Source: an uncultured Opitutia bacterium (GTDB lineage: Bacteria > Verrucomicrobiota > Verrucomicrobiia > Opitutales > UBA953). From it: 64,000 nt of DNA. Both the position numbers and the translations under genes were made by a program. Where the stretch lies: positions 62,001 to 126,000 of the forward strand of contig CAMFKE010000002.1 in the NCBI GenBank assembly GCA_945957395.1, read 5' to 3'. The notes beneath the pieces were generated by a model. The model was given only the letters and a program-made list of their open reading frames with translations, was not told where the DNA came from and ran no database searches. Positions 17,058 through 25,867 of this stretch are shown one piece after another (positions within the stretch are counted from its first letter, which is position 1; each line of letters starts with the position of its first letter).

Positions 17058-17690
17058 ATGCGCGACAGCCGCCGGACGAGCCTTGCCGGACACCCGCTCC
17101 CGCGGGCCGTCTGCCTCGTCGCGGCCCTGGCCCTGGCGCCCCGACTCGCCGGCGATTCGCTGGCGAACCGACTGGGACTGGAATCGCCCGAGATGGAGAG
17201 CGCGCGGTCGGTTACTCGCCCGGACGAGGCGACCCTGACCGGCGAGTACCTGCCGGAAATGCCGCCCGAAATGCAGTTCGTCGACCGGCTGATCGTGCGC
17301 CCCTCCCCCAAGGTGATCATCCGCCCCACCGGTTCGCCGTGGTTTCTGCCGCACGAACTGGGCTCCTCCGAATACGGCGACAACCCCGGCCCAGGGTTCG
17401 GACTGAGCCTGCGCTGGACACCCTCGGCGCACTGGCGCTTCGGCGCCGACCTGATCGTGCGCGCCGAGCGCATGGACGCGGACAACCGCCTGCACGACTG
17501 GACCGGCTACCTCGCGCCCGGCGTGGAGTTCATCCCGCACCCTTACTCCGAGCGCCCCTTCGCCCTCGGCGTCGTGCTGCCGGGCGCCCTGCGCCCGCGA
17601 GACGAGCGCTGGGCGGGCGCCTTCCTGATCATCCGCTGGATGGACGCCGGCGCGCGCAAACCCGGCGGCGTGCGCGGCAACGACGACTGA
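17058..17690 (+). CDS. Hypothetical exported protein
   Basis: 210 residues from the ATG at 17058. The start is Arg-rich with a hydrophobic stretch (AVCLVAALALAPRLAGDS) that looks like a signal peptide, then a beta-rich C-terminal half with alternating hydrophobic residues (WRFGADLIVRAER, GVEFIPHPYSERPFALGVVL, AGAFLIIRWMD), suggesting a small outer-membrane or periplasmic beta protein. I do not recognise a family. It follows the S41 protease by 31 bases and precedes the MATE gene by 52 bases. Confidence 0.7.
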   Translation: MRDSRRTSLAGHPLPRAVCLVAALALAPRLAGDSLANRLGLESPEMESARSVTRPDEATLTGEYLPEMPPEMQFVDRLIVRPSPKVIIRPTGSPWFLPHELGSSEYGDNPGPGFGLSLRWTPSAHWRFGADLIVRAERMDADNRLHDWTGYLAPGVEFIPHPYSERPFALGVVLPGALRPRDERWAGAFLIIRWMDAGARKPGGVRGNDD

Positions 17691-17742
17691 TCGCGCGCAA
17701 TCGGGTGTTTCCAAGACGCCCGTCGCGTGGCAATCTCGGGCC

Positions 17743-19134
17743 ATGGCCCCCTCTCCCCCCCCCCCCCTGCCGGCACGGCGCGGACCACGCTCCGAATTCT
17801 CCATCACCGCGCGCCTCGCCCTGCCCATCGCCCTGGGCCTCGCCGTGCACGGCGTGATGACCGCCACCGATGCGGCCTTCCTCGGGCGCCATTCCACCGA
17901 GGCTCTCGCCGGCTCCGGCCTCGGCGCCAACATCTACCTGCCCGTGCTACTGCTCGGCTACGGGATGGTCACCGGAGTGTCCGTGCTGGCGGCGCAGGGA
18001 CGCGGCGCGGGCGACGCCCTGGCGGGGGCGCGCACGCTGCGCGCCGGGCTCATCCTGTCGGTGGTGTTCGGACTGGGCGGGGCGCTCCTGCTGCACGCCG
18101 GAGTGCTCGCCGGGCTCAACGGCATCTTCGGCATGTCCGAAGCGGTGCGCCAACAGGCCGACGACTACCTGCTGGCCCTGGCTTGGAGCACGCCCTTCTC
18201 GGTGATTTTCCAAACCATCAAGAACCACGCGGAATCGCACGGGCGCCCCTGGCGCGCCCTGCGCTGGCTGCTGCTGGGGCTGGTGTGCAACGCCGTGGTG
18301 TGCCGCATCCTGGTGTTCGGCGACTTCGGGCTGCCCTCGATGGGCGCCGGCGGCGCCGGCCTGGCCACGCTGGCCGGACGCCTGCTCATGCTCGCCGGTC
18401 TGGGCTGGCAGGAGCGCGACGCGCTGCGCTCGGCGCTCAGGCCCGAAGCCAAAGGCGGGCTGCGCGCGATGATCGATTTCGGCATCCCCTGCTCCATCCA
18501 CCTGACCGCCGAGGTCGGCGTCTTTTCTCTGGCGCCGCTACTGGTGGGCAAGTGGTTCGGCGCCGAGTCGCTGGCCGCTCACCAGATCGCGGTGGGCGTG
18601 GCGGGACTGGCGTTCATGCTGCCGCTGGGCATCGCCCAGGCCGCGGGCATCCGCGTGGGCGAGGCCTTCGGGCGGCGCGACCAGGCGGCGATCCGCCGTA
18701 TCGGAGGAGGCGCCGTGCAGTTCGCGCTCGTCTTCATGGGCTTGTACGCCGCGCTGGTCGTGCTCTCCCACAACGCCATCCCGGAACTTTTCACCGGGCC
18801 GGACGGCTCGGAAAAGACCAAGGTCATCGCGGCGCGGCTGCTCCTCGTGGCCGCCGCCTTCGCTCTCGCCGACGGCGTTCAGGTGGCGCTCGCCGGGGCG
18901 CTGCGCGGCATCGGCGACACGCGCTACACCTCGATCGCCGGGCTGCTGGCGTACTGGGCCGTGGGGCTGCCCATCGGCATCTTCCTGGCCTTCGCCGCGG
19001 ACCTGAAGGTCACCGGCATCTGGATCGGCCTCGCCGCGGGCCTGGGCTTCGCCGCCGTCGCCTTCACCTGGCGCTGGTATCGGCGCGTCGGCCGGCTGAG
19101 CAAGGAATTCGAACCTGCACCGCCCCGCGCCTGA
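17743..19134 (+). CDS. MATE-family multidrug/cation efflux transporter
   Basis: Inner-membrane antiporter expelling drugs or organic cations in exchange for Na+ or H+. 463 residues with about 12 hydrophobic helices in two similar halves: LALPIALGLAVHGVMTATDA begins half one, and IDFGIPCSIHLTAEVGVF begins half two. Other MATE features are GRHSTEALAGSGLG and the LRGIGDTRY motif in helix 10. A run of 13 C (17755-17767) lies within codons 5-9, encoding PPPP just after the start. A change of one or two C would shift the frame and abolish expression, so phase-variable expression is possible. A bidirectional terminator follows. Confidence 0.92.
   Translation: MAPSPPPPLPARRGPRSEFSITARLALPIALGLAVHGVMTATDAAFLGRHSTEALAGSGLGANIYLPVLLLGYGMVTGVSVLAAQGRGAGDALAGARTLRAGLILSVVFGLGGALLLHAGVLAGLNGIFGMSEAVRQQADDYLLALAWSTPFSVIFQTIKNHAESHGRPWRALRWLLLGLVCNAVVCRILVFGDFGLPSMGAGGAGLATLAGRLLMLAGLGWQERDALRSALRPEAKGGLRAMIDFGIPCSIHLTAEVGVFSLAPLLVGKWFGAESLAAHQIAVGVAGLAFMLPLGIAQAAGIRVGEAFGRRDQAAIRRIGGGAVQFALVFMGLYAALVVLSHNAIPELFTGPDGSEKTKVIAARLLLVAAAFALADGVQVALAGALRGIGDTRYTSIAGLLAYWAVGLPIGIFLAFAADLKVTGIWIGLAAGLGFAAVAFTWRWYRRVGRLSKEFEPAPPRA
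17755..17767. repeat. Poly-C tract of 13 in the MATE coding start
   Basis: Thirteen consecutive C beginning 12 bases after the A of the ATG. In the window the tract length keeps the MATE frame open. Longer than any other homopolymer I noticed in the window. Confidence 0.9.
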
Positions 19135-19211
19135 CCGGGCGCGACCCTGGCGGTTTGATCCGACAAATGCCAATGGAGACACGCGGCGCGCGCCTCCTCC
19201 GCGTTTAAAAC

Positions 19212-19245
19212 AAACAACCCGCCGCGAATCGCGGCGGGTTGTTTT
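19212..19245. terminator. Bidirectional terminator between MATE gene and acpP
   Basis: A 15-bp perfect stem (arms AAACAACCCGCCGCG and its complement) with a three-base loop; A- and T-runs on either side allow it to work on both strands. It lies between convergent genes. Confidence 0.9.
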
Positions 19246-19283
19246 AGGCTTCGCCCGGGGGATGAATCCCAGCGAAAGGCGGC

Positions 19284-19541
19284 TTACTTGCCGGCCTTGG
19301 CCTTGATGTACTCTATGACCTGACCGACGGTCTGGAGCTTCTCGGCGTCGGATTCGGGGATCTCGCCCTTGATCTCGTCCTTGAATTCTTCTTCGAAGGC
19401 CATCACGAGCTCGACGGTGTCGAGGGAGTCGGCACCGAGGTCGTTCATGAAGTGGGCGGAGGGGGTCACCTGCTCTTCATTCACGTTGAGCTGGTTGACG
19501 ACGATTTCCTTGACGCGCTGTTCGACGGTTTTGTCAGCCAT
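19284..19541 (-). CDS. acpP: Acyl carrier protein
   Basis: Carries growing acyl chains as 4-phosphopantetheine thioesters in fatty acid synthesis. 85 residues, acidic, with the attachment motif [11 protein letters not shown]; the modified serine is Ser39. Normal length for the family. Directly downstream of fabG (48-bp gap) on the same strand, a conserved fatty-acid-synthesis pair. Confidence 0.97.
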   Translation of the reverse strand: MADKTVEQRVKEIVVNQLNVNEEQVTPSAHFMNDLGADSLDTVELVMAFEEEFKDEIKGEIPESDAEKLQTVGQVIEYIKAKAGK

Positions 19542-19589
19542 GGTATTAAGAAAGTGAAAGGTTGGGATTTGTTGGGAGGTCGGGGTGTC

Positions 19590-20339
19590 TTACATGCTCA
19601 TGCCGCCGTCAACCGAAAAAACCTGCCCGGTGATGTAGCCGGCGGCGTCGGAGGCGAGGAAGTCGACCATGGCGGCGATGTCGTCCACGGTGCCCATGCG
19701 CTGAAGCGGGATGGTCTTGGAGATGACCGCCTTCTGCTCGTCGTTGAGCTTCTCGGTCATGTCGGTGGTGATGAAGCCGGGCGCCACGGCGTTAACCGTG
19801 ATGTTGCGCGAGGCGAACTCGCGGGCGTTGGACATGGTGAGGCCGTGCACGCCGGCCTTGGCGGCGCAGTAGTTGGCCTGGCCGGGGTTGCCGATCTTGC
19901 CGACGACCGAGGAGATGTTGATGATGCGGCCCCAGCGCTTGCGGGTCATGGGGCGGTAGAGGTGCTTGGTGAAGTAGAAGCAGCTCGAGAGGTTCGTCTG
20001 CACCACGGCGTCGAAGTCGGCTTCGCTCATCATGGCGACCAGGCCGTCCTTGGTGATGCCGGCGTTGTTCACGAGGATGTCCACGCCCTCGTACTTCTTC
20101 GTGACCTGCTCGCACAGGGTCTTCACGGCGGCGGCGTCCGCCACATCCACGGCGATGGCCTCGGCCTTGCCGCCGGCGGCGTTGATGGCGTCGGCCACGG
20201 GGCCGCAGGAGGAAAGGTTCTTCGAGACGCAGATCACGGTGTGACCGCGCTTGGCGAGGACTTCGGCGATGGCCTTGCCGATGCCGCGGCCGGCGCCGGT
20301 GACGAGCGCGACCTTGGGGGATTGGGCGGGAGTGGACAT
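19590..20339 (-). CDS. fabG: 3-oxoacyl-[ACP] reductase
   Basis: NADPH-dependent reduction of 3-ketoacyl-ACP in fatty acid elongation. 249 residues from the ATG at 20339 (MSTPAQSPKVALVTGAG); the longer open frame upstream is non-conserved and antisense to the fur-like gene. SDR motifs: TGAGRGIG (about 14-21), NNAGIT, the catalytic Ser in INISSVVGKIG and YCAAK with Tyr/Lys, and the C-terminal GQVFSVDGGMSM. Transcribed together with acpP. Confidence 0.96.
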   Translation of the reverse strand: MSTPAQSPKVALVTGAGRGIGKAIAEVLAKRGHTVICVSKNLSSCGPVADAINAAGGKAEAIAVDVADAAAVKTLCEQVTKKYEGVDILVNNAGITKDGLVAMMSEADFDAVVQTNLSSCFYFTKHLYRPMTRKRWGRIINISSVVGKIGNPGQANYCAAKAGVHGLTMSNAREFASRNITVNAVAPGFITTDMTEKLNDEQKAVISKTIPLQRMGTVDDIAAMVDFLASDAAGYITGQVFSVDGGMSM

Positions 20340-20487
20340 GAGGTTTTGATTTAGGCGGGCAGCAGGGTTGGAGGTCCCGGCCCGGCTGGAAAGATTAAAT
20401 TGCGCCCCCGCCCGGCCGGCTCGCGCCCCGCTCTCGTCGCCCGCAAATATCCTTCCGCCCCGCGCCGTTCGCCTTCTACTCGCACCC

Positions 20488-20991
20488 ATGCACAAGGGCC
20501 ACGACCACCACGCCGGATGCTGCGGAGGGCACCATCCGCACGACGCGAGCGACACGCTCGACGCCGCGCTGGCGGCGCTGAAGGCGGCCGGCATGCGCGT
20601 GACCGCGCCGCGCACGGCCATGCTGCGCGCCCTGGCCCGGGCGCGCTCCCCGCTGAGCGTGGAAGAGGTGCGCCGCGCCGCCGGGGAGGACGCCGACCTG
20701 GTGACCGCCTACCGCACGATGGAGTCCCTGGAGAAAATCGGGCTGGTGCGCCGCCACCTGCTGGAGTCCGGCAAAAGCCTCTACGAGCTGAGCGACCCGC
20801 GCCACCCGGGGGCGCACCACCACCATGTGATCTGCCGCCTTTGCGGCAAAATGGAGCCGCTGCCGGGCTGCCAGGCCGAGATTTTCGAGGAGGCCGCCCG
20901 CCGTCTGGGCTACGCCGAGCTCACCCATGTGCTCGAAATCTTCGGCGTCTGCCCGGCCTGCGCCCGGGAAAAGGCGAAAACGAAGAACTGA
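20488..20991 (+). CDS. Fur-family metalloregulator with His/Cys-rich N-terminus (Zur-like)
   Basis: 167 residues. The first 20 residues are strikingly metal-binding: 7 His and 2 Cys (HKGHDHHAGCCGGHHPHD). The Fur winged helix follows (GMRVTAPRTAMLRAL, DLVTAYRTMESLEKIGLV). The dimerisation domain has GAHHHHVICRLCGK and the second structural zinc pair in CPACA, so both CxxC motifs are present. The family controls iron, zinc, manganese or peroxide responses; the His-rich extension favours zinc or nickel sensing (inference). Divergent from fabG over a 148-bp gap. One of three Fur paralogues in the window. Confidence 0.9.
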   Translation: MHKGHDHHAGCCGGHHPHDASDTLDAALAALKAAGMRVTAPRTAMLRALARARSPLSVEEVRRAAGEDADLVTAYRTMESLEKIGLVRRHLLESGKSLYELSDPRHPGAHHHHVICRLCGKMEPLPGCQAEIFEEAARRLGYAELTHVLEIFGVCPACAREKAKTKN

Positions 20992-21077
20992 GCCGCCCGC
21001 CCCCCCTGCCCTTTCCCCAAACCTTTCATTAACTCGCTCCCGCGCGCGCGACCGAAGCCCCGCCCGAATCCGGCCCC

Positions 21078-21824
21078 ATGCTGAACTCCGAACACTTGAA
21101 ACACGAAACCTCGGCGCGTCCGCCGCGCACCGCCTTCGTCCTGGGAGCCGGGCTGGGCACGCGCCTGCGCCCGCTCACCAACGAGACACCCAAGCCGTTG
21201 CTGCCCGTGGGCGGCCGGCCCATGATCGAATCGTGCTTCGAGCGCCTTCGCGCCGCCGGCGTGCGGCGCATCCTCGTTAACACGCACTGGAAGCCCGAGG
21301 CCTACGCGCGCACCTACCCCGACAACCGCTGGCGCGATGTGGAACTGGTGTTCGTTCACGAGCCCGTGCTCCTGGAGACCGGCGGCGGCCTCAAGAACAT
21401 CGAACCGCTCCTGCGCCCCGACGACGAACACCTCTGGGTGTACAACGGCGACATCTTCGCCGAACCGGACCTGCACGCCCTCTGGCTCGACCATGCCGCC
21501 TCCGGCGCCGAATCCACGCTGCTGCTGCGCGACACCGGCAATGTGCGCGTGGACGCCGCCGGCAACATCCTCGACCTGCGCGGCCGGCTGGGCGTCACCG
21601 CCGGCGAGACCCGCCAGTTCTCCGGCATCTCGCTCGTGCGCCGCGACTTTTTCCGCCACCTGCGCGCGGGCGTCATCGAGTCGCTGGTGGAAGGCTGGCT
21701 GCGCGCCTTGGTCGAACGCCCCGGCAGCGTGCGCGGGGTGACCGACAACGCCTTCCGCTGGGCCGACCTGGGCACGGTCGCCGAGTACGAGGCGATCGTC
21801 GCCGGCGCGAAGCGCGAAGCCTGA
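21078..21824 (+). CDS. Sugar-1-phosphate nucleotidyltransferase (MurU/mannose-1-P guanylyltransferase-like)
   Basis: Transfers a nucleotidyl group to a sugar 1-phosphate. 248 residues. The activating motif GAGLGTRLRPLTNETPKPLLPV starts at residue 20; YNGDIFAEPD carries the metal-binding aspartate. The size without a C-terminal beta helix fits MurU (UDP-MurNAc recycling) or short GDP-mannose pyrophosphorylases. The first 14 residues (LNSEHLKHET) are encoded by DNA with the same word style (GAACTCCGAACACTTGAAAC) as the intergenic inverted repeats, so the native start may have been altered by such an element. It is followed by the DUF2252 gene; MurU is often paired with a kinase of the aminoglycoside-phosphotransferase fold. 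Confidence 0.88.
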   Translation: MLNSEHLKHETSARPPRTAFVLGAGLGTRLRPLTNETPKPLLPVGGRPMIESCFERLRAAGVRRILVNTHWKPEAYARTYPDNRWRDVELVFVHEPVLLETGGGLKNIEPLLRPDDEHLWVYNGDIFAEPDLHALWLDHAASGAESTLLLRDTGNVRVDAAGNILDLRGRLGVTAGETRQFSGISLVRRDFFRHLRAGVIESLVEGWLRALVERPGSVRGVTDNAFRWADLGTVAEYEAIVAGAKREA

Positions 21825-21913
21825 GGGCGGCGCTCGGGCGTCCCTGGTTTTGCACCCGTGAAGGTTCGTGGGCGCGCAGGCGCCGTTTGCCTTCCGACCG
21901 GGGAGCGCCCCCA

Positions 21914-23005
21914 ATGAGAGACATGTCGAACATCTTCGAGACGACCCGCGCCTACGAGGCCTGGCTCGCCGGTCACACGCCGATCGTGCGCGCCGATTTG
22001 CAGGCCAAACACCGCGCCATGGCCGCGACCCCCTTCGCCTTCCTTCGCGCCACTTTCTACCACTGGACGCTCTCCCTGCCGAAACTCTGCCCGGAACTGA
22101 ACCGCGCCCCAGCGGTGCTCGCCGTCGGCGACATCCATGTCGAAAATTTCGGCACCTGGCGCGACGCCGAGGCCCGTCTCATCTGGGGCGTGAACGACTT
22201 CGACGAGGCCCACCCGCTCCCCTACACGCACGACCTCGCCCGCCTGGCGGCCAGCGCCCTCGTGGCCGTCGACCACCACGACCTCAAGGTCGGCCGGCAG
22301 GAGGCGTGCGAGGAGATCCTCGACGGCTACCGCAAGTTCATGACCAACGGCGGGCGCGCCTTCGTGCTGGCCGAGAACAACCGCTGGCTGCGCACGCTGG
22401 CGATGGGACGCCTTCGCGAACCCACCCGATTCTGGCAGAAGATGAACGCCCTGCCCGACGCCCCCCGCGTGCCGGCGCAGGTCAAAAGGCTCCTGTGCGA
22501 GGCGCTTCCGGCCGATGTGACCGGCCTGCGCTTCGCCCACCGTCGCGCCGGGCTGGGCAGCCTCGGCCGCCCGCGCTTCACCGCCCTGGCCGAATGGGGC
22601 GACGCCTGCCTGGCCCGCGAGGCCAAGGCGCTCATCCCCTCGGCCTGCCACTGGGCGCTTAAAACCGCCCCCGGCCCGCACCCCGCCTCGGCGCTGCGCG
22701 GTCGCGCCGTGCGTTCCCGCGACCCCTTCCTCAATTTCCACGAAGGCTGGGTGGTGCGCCGACTCTCCCCGCACTGCTGCCGCATCGAGCTCAGCGAACT
22801 CGCCGACGACCATGACGCCGGGCGCCTGCTGCGCGCCATGGGCAAGGAGCTCGCCAACCTGCATCTGGGCACGCCCGGTGCGCGCGACGCCGTGCTCGCG
22901 GACCTGTCCGAACGCAGGCCCAAGTGGCTGCTGCACGCGGCCGAGACGATGGCCGAAGCCACCGAACAGGCTCACGAGGCCTGGCGCGAACGCCACCGCG
23001 ACTGA
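21914..23005 (+). CDS. DUF2252-family protein (kinase-like fold)
   Basis: 363 residues from the ATG at 21914 (alternatives at 21887 and 21923). The DUF2252 signature is clear: VLAVGDIHVENFGTWRDAE, then WGVNDFDEAHPLPYTHDLARLA, which resembles the catalytic (H-G-D-x-H-x-x-N) and metal (D-F-D) loops of aminoglycoside phosphotransferases. C-terminal GKELANLHLGTPGA is also family-typical. Substrate and function are unknown. It lies 89 bases after the nucleotidyltransferase, on the same strand. Confidence 0.85.
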   Translation: MRDMSNIFETTRAYEAWLAGHTPIVRADLQAKHRAMAATPFAFLRATFYHWTLSLPKLCPELNRAPAVLAVGDIHVENFGTWRDAEARLIWGVNDFDEAHPLPYTHDLARLAASALVAVDHHDLKVGRQEACEEILDGYRKFMTNGGRAFVLAENNRWLRTLAMGRLREPTRFWQKMNALPDAPRVPAQVKRLLCEALPADVTGLRFAHRRAGLGSLGRPRFTALAEWGDACLAREAKALIPSACHWALKTAPGPHPASALRGRAVRSRDPFLNFHEGWVVRRLSPHCCRIELSELADDHDAGRLLRAMGKELANLHLGTPGARDAVLADLSERRPKWLLHAAETMAEATEQAHEAWRERHRD

Positions 23006-23059
23006 CAGCCCCCGCGAGCGGGCTTGCCGGAGCCGGCCGCAGCCTCAGGGTGGCGCCCC

Positions 23060-23707
23060 ATGCTCGACGCCGTACGCGAATTCCTGACCAGGCTGCACAG
23101 TCCCGAGGGGCTGCAGCAATTGCTCGGCGACGCCGGCCCGTGGGTTGCCGCGCTCGTCGCCGCCATCGTGTTCGCCGAGACCGGACTGCTCATCGGCTTC
23201 TTCCTGCCGGGCGATTCGCTCCTGCTCACCGCCGGCGTCGTGCTGGCCAAGAGCGCGAGCGTGAACCCGTGGGGCGCAGCGGCGGCCATCACCGCGGCGG
23301 CGGTGATCGGCGACCAGCTCGGGTTCTGGCTGGGGCGCAAAGCCGGCCACGCGGTTTTCTCCAGGCCCGACGGACGCTTCATCAAGAGGAAGCACTTCGA
23401 GGAGGCCCACGCCTACTATGTTAAAAACGGACCGTGGGCCATCGTGCTCGCCCGCTTCGTGCCCGTGCTTCGCACTTTCGTCCCGTTCATGGCCGGCGTG
23501 GCCGAGATGCCCTACCGCGCCTTCGTCCTCTGGAACATCCTGGGCGGCTGCCTTTGGGTGTGGCTGCTCCTGGGCATCGGCTACGCGCTGGGCGCGAGCC
23601 CCTGGGTGAAGCACCTTCACCACATCCTGCTGCTGGTCGTGCTCGTCTCGGCGCTGCCGCTCATCATCGGCCTCGCCAAGCGTTTCCTGCGCCGCAAGGA
23701 CGCCTGA
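23060..23707 (+). CDS. DedA-family membrane protein
   Basis: 215 residues from the ATG at 23060; a TTG start at 23024 is possible but less likely. Four to five hydrophobic segments. DedA/SNARE-associated motifs: FAETGLLIGFFLPGDSLLLTAG, GDQLGFWLGRKAG and ARFVPVLRTFVPFMAG with the conserved arginine and proline. DedA proteins are proposed polyprenyl-phosphate or phospholipid flippases needed for envelope homeostasis. Follows the DUF2252 gene by 54 bases. Confidence 0.92.
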   Translation: MLDAVREFLTRLHSPEGLQQLLGDAGPWVAALVAAIVFAETGLLIGFFLPGDSLLLTAGVVLAKSASVNPWGAAAAITAAAVIGDQLGFWLGRKAGHAVFSRPDGRFIKRKHFEEAHAYYVKNGPWAIVLARFVPVLRTFVPFMAGVAEMPYRAFVLWNILGGCLWVWLLLGIGYALGASPWVKHLHHILLLVVLVSALPLIIGLAKRFLRRKDA

Positions 23708-23711
23708 GGGC

Positions 23712-24566
23712 TCAGGCGCCGGGAGCGCCGGACGGCTTGGGCTGCGTGGCGCGGCGGGCGTCCGCCTTGCGCTGCGCCGGGGTCTGCCACACGCGCACGG
23801 AATCGACGAGGAAGGTGTCGGGCAGCTTCGCCTTGCGGATATCGCCGCCCCACGCGCCCACCTCGCAGGTGAGCAGCATGTACTGGGGCCGCATCGAAAC
23901 GGGTTCCTTGATGAAGCCGGTCTGCTCGCCGTCGGTGAAGAAAGTGTAGCCGGATTCGTCCCACTTCACGCCGTAGGTGTGCCAGCCTTCGCCCAGCCCG
24001 GGAATCTTGCGCTTCACATGCGCGACCTTGTGCTCCTTGGCGTAGCCGTCCCAGTGCAGCGTGTGCAGCGATTCGTCCTTATGCACGGTCGCCAGATACT
24101 CCATGACATCGATCTCCACGCCCGCGTTGGCCGGGTCGCCGATCGGCTTGCCGATGGTTGAGGAGGTGATCCAGAAGGCGCTCCAATGGCCCGGCTGCGT
24201 GATCTGCCGGCAGCGCACCTCGAAGTAGCCGTGGGTGAGCTCCACCTTGCCCTTCGTCCAGACGCCGCCGGTCTCCCAGCGCACCTTGCCCTGCTCGTCG
24301 ACGCCCCGGCGCGTCACGATGGCGAGGTGGCCCTTGCCGTCCAGACGCGCGCACTCCGGCACATTCCAACCGTCCTTGCGCTTGCCGGGTGTCCAATCCA
24401 CCCACTTGCGCGGGTCGGCGGGAGCGCCTGCGGCGCCCTCAAAATCTTCGGAGAAGACGAGTTCGTACCCGGCGCCGGCCAGAGGCGCGGGCAGGGACGG
24501 CTTTTCGGCGGCCATGGCCACGACGGCGGAGGTCGAAAGGAGCAGGGCGAGCGGGGCGATTCTCAT
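23712..24566 (-). CDS. Secreted glycoside hydrolase family 16 protein
   Basis: 284 residues with a cleavable signal peptide (MRIAPLALLLSTSAVVAMAA). GH16 hydrolyses beta-1,3/1,4-glucans or galactans; the retaining catalytic motif EIDVMEY is present with Glu151, Asp153 and Glu156. Flanking aromatic residues (W57, W128, W133) match a sugar cleft. The catalytic pattern lacks the beta-bulge methionine position variation, so laminarinase, lichenase and agarase cannot be separated. Convergent with dedA (4 bp between stops); not in an obvious polysaccharide locus. Confidence 0.92.
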   Translation of the reverse strand: MRIAPLALLLSTSAVVAMAAEKPSLPAPLAGAGYELVFSEDFEGAAGAPADPRKWVDWTPGKRKDGWNVPECARLDGKGHLAIVTRRGVDEQGKVRWETGGVWTKGKVELTHGYFEVRCRQITQPGHWSAFWITSSTIGKPIGDPANAGVEIDVMEYLATVHKDESLHTLHWDGYAKEHKVAHVKRKIPGLGEGWHTYGVKWDESGYTFFTDGEQTGFIKEPVSMRPQYMLLTCEVGAWGGDIRKAKLPDTFLVDSVRVWQTPAQRKADARRATQPKPSGAPGA

Positions 24567-24639
24567 GCCGCATCAAAACCGCCGACCGACGGGACGGTTC
24601 CACCCCGAACCTCGGAAAAAATCATGCCGTCGGGGGCCG

Positions 24640-25755
24640 TCAGCCCATGCGCCGGCGGAAAAACACGGACGCCAGGGTGATCGTGCACGCGGCGATGAGA
24701 AACAGGGGCGCGGCGTGCCGCAGCACAAACGCCGCCGACGCATCCTTGAGGAAAATGCCTCTCAGGATGACGATGTAGTGCCGTATGGGGTTGGCCTCGT
24801 TCAGAAACTGCAACCACTCCGGCATGTTCTCCACCGGCGTGGCGAAACCGGACAGCAGGATGGCCGGCATCATGAAGGCGAACGCCCCGAGGAACGCCTG
24901 CTGCTGCGTCATGCACACCGAACTGATGAGCAGACCGAACCCGGCGAGCGTCACGAAATACAAGGCTGCCGCCGCATACAGCAGCGCGAGCGACCCGTGC
25001 ATCGGCACCCCGTACACGAAGACCGCCAGCAGGATGACGACCGTGCTTTGCGCCATGCCCACCACGAACGCCGAGGCCCCCTTGCCCACCATGATCATGC
25101 CGGGCGTGAGCGGCGACACCAGCAGCTGCTCGTAAGTGCCCTGCTCGCGCTCCCTCGCCACCGACAGTCCGGTGAGGATGAGCGAACTGACGGTGAGGAT
25201 GATGGCCACGATGCTCGGCAGCACGAACCAGGTGTAATCCAGATTCGGATTGTACCGGTGACTCACCACGGGCGGCTCGACGCCCCCCCTCACCCCTTTG
25301 GCCCCGGCACGCTCAGCGAAATACCCGGCGGATATCTCCGCGATGTATGCGGCCGCTATCTGCCCGCTGTTCGAGCGCCGGCCGTCCAGCAGGACCTGTA
25401 TCGGCGCGGGGTCCATCGTATCCAACCGCTTGGAAAAGTCCGCGGGAAAGCCGACCACCGCCAGCGCCTCCTGCGCGTCCAGCGCCGAGGCCACCTCGCG
25501 CTCGTCTCGCAAGGGGATGATCCGCGTGAACGCGGCGGAGGCGCCCAGCCGCTGCACCAACTCCACCGAGGCGCCCCCGGCGTCCTCGTTGCGAACGCCC
25601 AGAGCGGCGTTCTTCACCTCCAGCGTGGCGGCCAGCGGCAGGATGACGCCCTGGATGAGCACCGGGAGCACGACGATCTTGCGGCTCTTGGGGTCGCTCA
25701 GAATCGCGTACAGCTCCTTTTTGATCAGAGCCAGCAGGCGCAGCAGGGTGTTCAT
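24640..25755 (-). CDS. ybhR: ABC-2 type exporter permease (YbhR-like)
   Basis: 371 residues: an N-terminal membrane helix (about 25-45), a large extracytoplasmic domain, then five helices near the C-terminus, as in YbhR/YhhJ permeases. The motif VAREREQGTYEQLLVSPLTP and the MPAILLSGFATPVENMPEWLQ region are characteristic of ABC2_membrane_3. Last gene of the four-gene operon, 112 bases after ybhS. Pairs with ybhS and the double ATPase to form an exporter; in E. coli the homologous system is linked to drug and cation tolerance. The symbol is by homology of the operon. Confidence 0.9.
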   Translation of the reverse strand: MNTLLRLLALIKKELYAILSDPKSRKIVVLPVLIQGVILPLAATLEVKNAALGVRNEDAGGASVELVQRLGASAAFTRIIPLRDEREVASALDAQEALAVVGFPADFSKRLDTMDPAPIQVLLDGRRSNSGQIAAAYIAEISAGYFAERAGAKGVRGGVEPPVVSHRYNPNLDYTWFVLPSIVAIILTVSSLILTGLSVAREREQGTYEQLLVSPLTPGMIMVGKGASAFVVGMAQSTVVILLAVFVYGVPMHGSLALLYAAAALYFVTLAGFGLLISSVCMTQQQAFLGAFAFMMPAILLSGFATPVENMPEWLQFLNEANPIRHYIVILRGIFLKDASAAFVLRHAAPLFLIAACTITLASVFFRRRMG

Positions 25756-25867
25756 CGGAATAGGTAAAAGGTGTCAGGAGGAAGGGGAAATCGGCCGCGG
25801 AGGCGCCTTTTCGTTTCAAAAGCCCGGGGGTGCGAAACGCTCCCGCGCTTTCTCACGCCGAAGACCA

